In this document: positions 19,012 through 28,800 of the stretch, piece after piece
Layout of the letters: every line of letters begins with the position of its first letter
Position numbering within the stretch: position 1 is the stretch's first letter
Assembly (NCBI GenBank): GCA_903882965.1
Contig: CAIRZD010000130.1
Span: forward strand, 23,305 to 87,304
Direction of reading: 5' to 3'
Length of the DNA stretch: 64,000 nucleotides
From: an uncultured Bacteroidota bacterium
Lineage (GTDB): Bacteria > Bacteroidota > Bacteroidia > Chitinophagales > Chitinophagaceae
Program-made: the position numbers and the translations under genes
Notes under the pieces: model-generated
What the model was told of the DNA's origin: nothing
The model's input: only the letters and a program-made list of their open reading frames with translations
Database searches by the model: none

Positions 19012-19548
19012 TTAATTCACTCTTGTAAGAATAAATGTAGTAGAGTCTGTTTCATAACCGGAGCAATATGCCGGGCAATCAGTTTCTATAACATACCCTG
19101 TAATGACATCGGTGGTGAAGCTGAATATACCGATCCTAACATTTCCCAACCCTAGTGCTGCACCAGAATTGCTGTATAGCATTTGCTGCTCATCGAGGGC
19201 AAACCTGCTTCCGCCAATCACGCCTACAAATTGCATGGGGAAAGTAAGAGGAGGATCGCCCAATCCACAGTTACTGCCTATTATCGTTTGCGCGGAAGAA
19301 GACACCATTGTTTCTGTTATGTTTACAGAACTGTCGCCCAGTTCGCTTATCACCCAATTCACTTTCATATTAAATGAACTGTAACGACTATAAGCGCCAC
19401 ATCCGTCGCTGCAATAATAAAATGTTACAGCATTTGGGGTTGTCCAGTTTCCTGCCAGTTTCCTGGCGGGAGTAAGTGCGGGAGAAGAACTTTTAGCGCA
19501 ACCGAAAAATAGAAAAACAATAAAAAGATATAAAATGAATGGTTTCAT
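19012..19548 (-). CDS. Small lipoprotein of unknown function
   Basis: The 178-residue protein starts with a short lipoprotein signal ending in the lipobox FFGC, so the mature protein starts CAKSSS. The body looks like a beta-barrel or lipocalin-like fold: GNWTTPNAVTFYYC, then SFNMKVNWVISELGDSSVNI, FALDEQQMLYS and a final TTFILTRV. It also has several cysteines (YYCSDGC, NCGLG, DCPAYC) that may pair in the periplasm. The opening GNW motif resembles lipocalin-like domains of Bacteroidota lipoproteins, but this is not firm. No operon partner is visible. Confidence 0.65.
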   Translation of the reverse strand: MKPFILYLFIVFLFFGCAKSSSPALTPARKLAGNWTTPNAVTFYYCSDGCGAYSRYSSFNMKVNWVISELGDSSVNITETMVSSSAQTIIGSNCGLGDPPLTFPMQFVGVIGGSRFALDEQQMLYSNSGAALGLGNVRIGIFSFTTDVITGYVIETDCPAYCSGYETDSTTFILTRVN

Positions 19549-19890
19549 TACAGATGTTATAAGTGAAAATAACTATAATATATAAAGGTAGTATTTATTA
19601 ATTGTTTGTATGCATGTTATCCACTAATTCTGGTTTTCAACTTGCTTTGTTGTCAGGATGAGAGGTTTTGCCTGAGTATATAAAGATCGTATTTATTATA
19701 CCGGATATCAAGCATCGGCTGTTTATGAGTAAAATAAATATTTATCTTGAGCCCTAACATTTTGAGACGAGGGGACGCCTACTATATATGGCAAGATCCC
19801 CGGAAGGGGAAATACCTTATATTTTGATAGTTATATTTAAGAAATTTTATTAATTTACATGCCTTGCGGCTGTAATAAAATATACCCCTA
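19549..19890. other. Gene-free spacer before the giant secreted protein
   Basis: This AT-rich region holds no convincing ORF. A small hairpin CCCCGGAAGGGG lies near 19798-19809. A weak -7-like box TAATTTAC (about 19851-19858) lies about 30 bases before the ATG at 19891 and may start that transcript. Confidence 0.3.
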
Positions 19891-22800
19891 ATGAAACATT
19901 TTAACTATTCCCGTTGTAATTCAGCGACTATGAAAAATTCCGGCAGTACACGCAGGGATTTAATTGTAAGCGCTTTATTTTTTTGTACGCTGCTGCTATG
20001 TGGTAATGCTATAGCACAGCCTGTTATTGGCTCATTAAGTACAAATATTGGTGTGCCGGGTAGTAGTATTAACATTAGTGGTTCGAATTTTAATACGAAC
20101 CCCGTAAATAATATTGTTTACTTCGGAGCAACGAAAGCTACTGTAAATACTGCAAGCGCTACATCGCTAGGTGTAACGGTGCCTGTGGGAGCGACTTATG
20201 CGCCGGTTACTGTAAATAATACGGCAACGCACCTGATGGGGTATTCGGATTATTCGTTTTTGCCGAGATATAATAATAGCGGGTATTTGCCGGGGGCAAT
20301 AAATTTCGATTCGAATGTAAGTTTTACAGACGCAGGTTCTAATACTCCTGTACAAGTAGTGATCGCAGATATAGATGGGGATGGTACACCCGACCTTGTA
20401 GTAATGAATAATATTGGTTTTTCGGTATACCGGAATACGAGCACAAGTGGCTCCATTACAAGTGGTTCCTTTGCTACTGCGGTTGACTTTACCGTGACCG
20501 GGAACGTAGCACAATATGGAGAACCGCAATTAGCTGTGGGCGATATAGACGGGGATGGGAAACAGGATGTATGCATTTGCAATGGCAGTGATACTATTTA
20601 TGTAATGCGCAATACTTCCTCGATCGGAACTGTTAATTTTACATCTCCGGTATTCTTTTTGGGAAATTCATATTATTGGGGCACTGATTATTTTGCCAGT
20701 ATAGCAATCATAGATATTGACGGGGATGGGAAAGCAGATATAGTTTGCGGAGATGGTATGGGCATAGCTGTATTCCGGAATATGGGTACTGCTGGAACAA
20801 TAACTTCAAGTTCGCTGGCAACGTCGATAGTTTTTGAGGGAGCCGGTTACTCGGGAATAGCTATCGGGGATTTGGATGGGGATGGTAAGCCGGATGTGGT
20901 AGGCACTATAGGCTCGACAGCGGGAGATAATCTTACAGTATACAAAAATACCAGTTCTCCAGGGGTTATTAACTTTGCAACTTCGGTGGGCTTTGCTACA
21001 GGTAATTATCCGGCAAATGTGCTTATCAGTGATATTGACGGAGATGGCAAGCCTGACCTTGCGTTCCTTAACCAGGGAGATGGCACTCTTGGTCTTATGC
21101 GTAACACTGCTACGACAGGTACTATTGATGCAAGCTCTTTTGCGGCACAAGTCGTTTTTGCAGCAGGCTATAGCCCGTGGGGTTTAGCTTCAGGAGATTT
21201 TGATGGTGATGGTAAACCAGACATCGCTGTGTCTAGCCCTTATACTTTGCTCGCCACCTTTGGCCAGACCGTACAGATATTTCATAACATAGCCAGTGCA
21301 GGAACAATAGACACTAATTCGCTTAATGGCAATGAAAATGTTGTAGCAGGGAACCCGATAGTGAGTATAGCAGTGGGTGATATAGACGGGGACAGTAAGG
21401 CTGACATTGTTACGGTGAACCAGGCTGATAATAGTATTTCGGTATTAAGGAATGCTCCTTTATATCCTTCACCTACTATTACGTCAGTAAGTCCGGACAT
21501 TAATTCACCGGGAACCTCTGTAACCATAACGGGCACTAACTTTAATACTACTGCGGCGAATGATATTGTTTATTTCGGGGCTACGAGGGCTACTGTGAAC
21601 ACGGCAAGCGCTACATCGCTGACTGTGACAGTGCCGATTGGGGCTACTTATGCACCGGTGACTGTAAATAATACGGCAACGAACCTGATGGGGTATTCGG
21701 AACATGCATTTTTGCCGGATTATAATAACAGTGCATATGTACCGGGTACGGTAAATTTTGATCCTGAAGTGGGTTTTACAGACGCAGCCAATTCTAATAT
21801 AAGCCAGGTAGTAATTGCAGATATAGACGGAGATGGGAAGCCTGATCTTATAGTAGCAGGCGCGACTATTTCTATTTACCGGAATATCAGTACAAGCGGC
21901 TCTATAACTGCCGGTTCTTTTGCAGCTCCAATAGATATCAGTGTAACCGGTAATAACTTGTTTGTAGCTACAGGGGATATAGATGGTGATGGGAAACCGG
22001 ACATGGTTGTCAGTGGTCTGTATAGTGATTCTATTTACGTATTCCGCAATACCTCTACCAGCGGTTCTGTAAATTTTGCACCGTATGTGGCATTTACAGA
22101 GAATACATCTTATACGCCTCAGGGCCCTATTAATATAGCCATTGGTGATATAGATGGGGATGGTAAAGCGGATATAATTACCGGTACCTATGGGGCCCAA
22201 TATTTTGCAGTATTCAGGAATACTGCTACAGCCGGGACAATAGATGCCAGCTCGCTGGCCACTGCCGTAGATTTTCCAGCAGCCATTACAGGTAGTGGAG
22301 GTAATAGTTTTGTAGCTATAGGGGACCTGGATGGAGACGGGAAGCCAGATGTGGTAATCACGAACGACTATATAGATGTGTGGGTAATGCATAATACCAG
22401 CACAGCTGGCTCACCCAGCTTTGCAGCAGGTGTGGACTTTACAGCGGGCAATGGTACAACATTTATAGCCATCAGCGATATAGATGGGGATGGAAAAGCA
22501 GACCTTGCAATTTCTAATACAAATGATGGTACCGTTTCTATTTTGCGTAATACAGCCACTGCGGGTACTATTAATGCCAGTTCTTTCGCTGCACAGGTAG
22601 TTTTTGCTGTCGGCTATGATCCATACAGTATTGTTTGGGGTGATTTTGACGGTGATGGAAAACCAGACCTAGCTGTGAGCAGCGGCTTATACACTGCGAC
22701 CCCCCTATTTACCTATGTATTCCGGAATACATCTACACCAGGTGTCATAAACAGCAGTTCACTCACCGGCAAGATGTATGCCGGAGCAGCAAGCACTATT

Positions 22801-25800
22801 TCCAGTGTAGTTGCGGGCGATATAGATGGAGATGGCAAGACAGATATAATTACAGCAAACTTCAGTAGTAATACTATTTCGGTATTAAGGAATGATCCTT
22901 TATTACCAGTGATCACATCTGTGAACCCGACGATAGCTGCTGCGGGCGCTACAGTGACCATAAGCGGTGCGAATTTTAATACTACAAGTGCAAATGATAT
23001 TGTTTATTTCGGGGCTACTCGGGCATCGGTAACTTCAGCGAGCGCTACATCACTGAGTGTAACAGTGCCTGTGGGCGCAACGTATGCACCAGTATCAGTT
23101 ACTAATACCTTGAACGGGCTGGCCGCATTTTCAACAAATGCGTTTTTGCCCAATTATAATAACAGTGCGTACCTGCCTGGATTGGTAAATTTTGATCCAC
23201 ATGTGGACTTCACAGATCCGGGGGGCGTTTACCCGGGGAAGACAGTAATTGCAGATATAGACGGAGATGGGAAACCTGATATGATAACAGTAGGGGGCTT
23301 CGGTATTTCGGTGTACCTAAATACAAGCACAAGCGGCACTATCACGAGCGGTTCTTTCGGAACTGCTGCTGATTTTACGGTACCCGGTGGTTGGGGCTCT
23401 ACACTAGGAGCAGGAGATATAGATGGAGATGGCAAGCCGGATTTAGTGGTTGCAGGTAATGGTAACATTGTGTTATTCCGCAATACTTCTACGACCGGGT
23501 CTGTGAGCCTTGCATCTCCTGTAACCATCGCCGCAGATTTTATGGATAATAATCCTTATGCTATCGCTATCGCGGACCTTAATGGAGACGGGAAACCTGA
23601 TGTGATTGTTTCGGATGCATATTACGGTAATATTGCGGTATACCTGAATACGGCAACAGTAGGCACGATAGACGTCAACTCGCTGACAACAGGGGCTGGG
23701 GTGGAGTCTGCAGGTTTAGATTTCCCAATTCCGGGAGGGGGAGGGTATTTGCATGGTCTCGCTGTCGGCGACCTAGATGGAGACGGTATACCTGATGTTG
23801 CAGTGGCAGATATCAATAATAATGTGGTTTGGGTATTCCGTAATACTTTTTTGAGCGGAGCTGTGGGTTTTGCGGCGCCTGTGAGCTTTGCTACAGGCAA
23901 TGGGGTTAATGATGTACTTATCGCTGATATAGATGGTGACGGGAAACCAGACCTGGCTGCCGTGAACTTATCTGATAATAGTATTTCTCTCTTACGCAAT
24001 ACATCAACGGTTGGGGCGCCTTCATTTGCAAGCCAGGTAGTTTTTGCTACCGGGAATCAACCATACACAATAGCTTCAGGTGATTTTGACGGAGATGGAA
24101 AACCAGACCTTGCTGTGGAGAACTATAGTGATAATACCATTTCTGTATTCCGCAATACAGCTACGGCAGGAAATATTAATACAGGGTCGTTAGCGACAAG
24201 CAGTGTGTTTGCAACAGGTAATGGCCCCCAGTATATAGCAGCGGGTGATATGGACGGGGATGGCAAGACGGATATAGTAGTTGCCAATACCAATGACGGA
24301 AGTATTTCAGTATTGAGGAATTATCCTTTATATCCGCACCCGACTATAACGTCAGTAAGTCCATTGATTGACTCGCCGGGAACTTCTGTAACCATAACCG
24401 GTACTAATTTTAATACAACTGCGACGAATGATATTGTTTATTTCGGGGCTACGAGGGCTACTGTGAACACGGCAAGCGCTACATCGCTGACTGTGACAGT
24501 GCCGATTGGGGCTACTTATGCACCGGTGATGGTGGATAATACACTGCATGGGCTGATGGCATTATCGCCGAAAGCGTTTTTGCCGAATTATGATAACAAT
24601 GCTTATGCGCAAGGAGTAATAAATTTTGATCCGAAGGTGACTTTTACAGATCCGGGAGGTGTAGGCGGCGGGCAAATGCTTATCGCAGATATAGATGGAG
24701 ATGGCAAGCCTGATATGATAACAAGCACTGGGGCATCTATTTCCGTTTACCGGAATATAAGTGCAAGTGGCTCTATTACGAGCGGGTCTTTTGCAACGGC
24801 GGTAGATTTTGTTGTTCCGAGTGCAATTGGGGGAGCGCTGACATTTGGCTATGGCGCAATCGCAGCAGGTGATATTGATGGGGATGGTAAACCTGATTTA
24901 GTCTTTGCCGGAAATGATGCTTCAAATAATTTTTACATTTTTGCATTCCGGAATACATCCACCAGCGGATCCATCAGCTTTGCATCACCAGGAGTGATCC
25001 CTTATATCAGCTCTGATGAAGAGCCTACAAGTATTGCTATCGCAGACATAGATGGGGATGGGAAAGCGGATGTTGTTACCGCAAATTTTTATGGAAATGT
25101 TTCTGTATTTTTAAATTCTGCCACGGTTGGAATTATTAATTCCAGTTCGTTTGCAGCCCCTATAGATTTTGGAAATTGGGGGACAGCAAGCGGGCAAAAA
25201 CTTGCGGTAGGCGATCTTGACGGAGATGGGAAACCAGACCTAGCATATACAGATTATTTTAATAATGTGTCTGTGCAGCTTAATACATCCACTATAGGGG
25301 TGGCCGGCTTTGCAGCCCCGGTAAGTTTTGCCGCGGGAAATGCACCTTACGGTATAGTGATCGCGGATATAGATGGGGATGGCAAACCAGACCTTGCAGT
25401 AACGAATGTGACTGATAATACGATTTCGCTTTTTCGGAATACGGCTACTGTAGGTAGTATAGATGGCAGTTCGTTTGCGAGCCAGGTAGTTTTTACTACC
25501 GGTATGGGACCATTCGATGTAGCCTCAGGCGATTTTGACGGCGATGGGAAACCAGACCTGGCAGTGGTGAACATTAACGGGTATGATAATTCAGTTTCTA
25601 TATTCCGCAATACAGCAACTACAGGTTCTATTAATACCGGATCTCTGGCGGCAGGTGTGACTTTTGCCACCGGTAGCGCGCCAGCGTATATGGCTGTAGG
25701 TGATATAGATGGAGATCGTAAGGCGGATGTGGTAATTGCAAATATCGGGGATGGTAATATATCGGTATTAAGGAATGATCCTTTTTATGCGAGTCCTACT

Positions 25801-28800
25801 ATAACATCAGTGAGTCCGTTGATTGACTCACCGGGAACTTCTGTAACGATAACGGGTACTAATTTTAATACTGTAGCGGCGAGTGATATTGTTTATTTCG
25901 GAGCTACGAGGGCAACGGTAAATGCGGCAAGCGCAACATCGCTGAGTGTAACTGTGCCTGTAGGAGCGACTTATGCACCGGTGACTGTGGATAATATGCT
26001 GCATGGGCTGATGGCATTTTCACCGAAAGCATTTTTACCTGATTATAATAACAGTGCATATCTGCCCGGGATTGTAAATTTTGACCCACAAGTGGTTTTT
26101 ACTGATCTCTCCAGTTATAATGCAAGCCAGGTGGTTATCGCAGATATAGACGGTGATGGTAAACCAGACATGGTAGTTGCAGGCAGTACATCTATTTCTA
26201 TTTATCTAAATACAAGTACAAGTGGATCCATTACCAGTGGATCTTTTGCATCACCGGTGGATTTTGCCATACCATCAGCCGGTGGTAGTAATTATTTTTC
26301 TATAATTGGGATAGGCGATATTGATGGTGATGGTAAGCCAGACCTGGTTGTGGCAGGGGCGAGGGGGTATAGTTTTGATGGATCAGGAGTGCAGAGCGAT
26401 AGTATTTCAGTATTTCGCAACACTTCGACCGGCGGGTCTGTAAGTTTCGGATCGCCTGTGTCATTTGCACAAGGGCCAAATGATTTCCCGACAGCTATAA
26501 CTGTTATGGATATAGATGGAGATGGGAAAGCAGATGTAATAACAACAAATAATGACGGCAACGTTGTAGTATTCCGGAATACAGCTGCCATTGGTAGCAT
26601 CACTATATACTCGCTGAATTTGCCGGTGGATCTTTCTACTGCGGGCGGTGCCCTGGCAGGTTTGGCTGTGGGCGACCTTGATGGGGATGGTAAGCCAGAT
26701 ATAGCAGCTGACGATAACAATAATAATGTTGTCTGGGTATTACGCAATACCAGTATTTTGGGCAGTATAGGATTTGCAACACCAGTGAGTTTTCCTACCG
26801 GCATAGAGCCGTATGGTATTGTGATCGGAGATATAGACGGGGATGGTAAGCCAGACTTGGCGATCGCTAACTCGAATGACAATACGATTTCACTTTTGCG
26901 TAATACATCTGTAGTTGGTACTATTGATGGAAGTTCTTTTGCGGGGCAGGTGGTTTTTGTTGCAGGCATTAATCCGTGGAGTATAGCTTCAGGTGATTTT
27001 GACGGTGATGGAAAACCGGATCTGGCTGTTATCAATCTTGTTTCATCAACTGTTTCCGTTTTCCGTAATACAGCTACGGCCGGCAACATTAATTCAAGTT
27101 CACTTGCAGCAAAGGTGGATTATGCAACAGGTAGCGAGGGACAGGGTGTAGCCGCAGGTGATATAGATGGGGACGGTAAAGCCGATATAATAACAGCCAA
27201 TACGAGCGCTGGCACTGTATCGGTATTGCGGAATGATCCATTAATGGCAACCAGCATTACCATTACAGGTAATACTCCATTATGCGTTAGCTCAACAATA
27301 ACACTGAATGGAACACCGGCTGGTGGAACATGGAGCAGTGGTAATGCGGCTGTGGCCACTGTGGGTGGCTCTACAGGAGTTGTGACAAGCGTAAGCGCAG
27401 GGACAAGTCTAATATCTTATACAACTTCAGGTGGAGCGACAACGACAATAGTGACCGTTAATGCTATACCAACGGCCGCACCCGCCAGTAATGGACCTAT
27501 TTGTAGCGGAGGGAATGTGATGATTGTCGCAAATGCTACAGGCGCTACTAATTTCTCCTGGAGCGGGCCGAATTTATCATCAACCACAATTGCGAATCCT
27601 ATTGCTACACCTACTGCTACGGCCACTTACTCTTTGACGGTGAGCAATGCAGGTTGCAGTTTATCAACGACAACGTTAGTTATTGTAAACCCTGCCCCAA
27701 CAGCAGCCCCAACAAATAACTCACCGATATGCAGCGGAGGGACAGTGATGCTTGCCGCACATCCTTCGGGAGGCGTTACAAATTATTCGTGGAGTGGGCC
27801 TAATTTGTCTTCAGGAAGCGTACAAAATCCTACAGCAACTCCTACCGTCACTGTTGCAACATATTCTTTGACAGTAAGCAGCAGCCTTGCCTCAGGCTGC
27901 AGCCCATCGACGGTATATACAACTACAGTTGTTGTTAATCCATTACCTAGTGCGGGAAGTATAAGTGGGCCGTCATCTGTGTCAACAAGGCACAGCATTA
28001 CTTTGACTGATGCTGTTGCAGGAGGTATATGGACATCATCGAATGCAGGAGTTGCTGCTGTGAATAGTGCAGGTATTGTAACAGGAGTTGCTGCAGGTAG
28101 CGCCGTTATTACTTATGCAGTAACTAATAGTTGTGGTACTGCTTATGCGACAACTACAATTACTGTGACTACAGGTGTAATCAGTTGTACTACGGCAAGT
28201 AACATATCGACCTTTGCCGGTGACCATGTGAATGGTTATAATGGTGATGGCGGTATGGCGACTGCTGCTGAAACAGGGAGCTCTTATGGCGTGGCTGCAG
28301 ACGGTGTGGGCAATGTTTATATAACAGACTATTTTAACAATGTAGTACGCAAAGTAGACCCATCAGGTGTGATCTCTACTATCGCGGGTACAGGTGCTGC
28401 AGGGTACAACGGCGATGGTATTGCGGCAACTTCGGCGCAACTGAACGGGCCGATGGGTATAACGCTGGATGGTGCAGGAAATATTTACATCGCTGATAAA
28501 TACAATGAGCGTATCCGTATGATCAATACAGCAGGTGTGATCACAACTATAGCGGGAAATGGTTTTCATGGTGGCTGGGCCGGGCATGGATATGGTAGTG
28601 GCGGACCAGCCGATTCGGCGAGCCTGGATTATCCTGTATCTGTTGCAGTGGATTGCAGCGGCAACATGTATATAGCAGACCAGGGCAGTGAAACGGTGCG
28701 TAGAATAAATGCATCCGGTATAATCAATTTCTTTGCAGGAACAGGTGCAGGTGGGTATAATGGTGATGGGATAGCTGCTGCTACAGCACAACTCAATAAC

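Noticed and set aside
18943-19155. 70-aa plus-strand ORF
   Set aside because: It overlaps the 3' end of the lipoprotein gene at 19012 and has no protein-like features.
21505-22392. 295-aa and other minus-strand ORFs within the giant gene
   Set aside because: They are repeat-driven shadows (Ile/Tyr/Cys-rich) that recur in each module because the plus-strand repeats recur.
20023-27240. Regular repeats that could resemble a CRISPR array or satellite
   Set aside because: The period is about 1.44 kb with coding sub-repeats in one intact frame; there are no short direct repeats with unique spacers and no cas genes.
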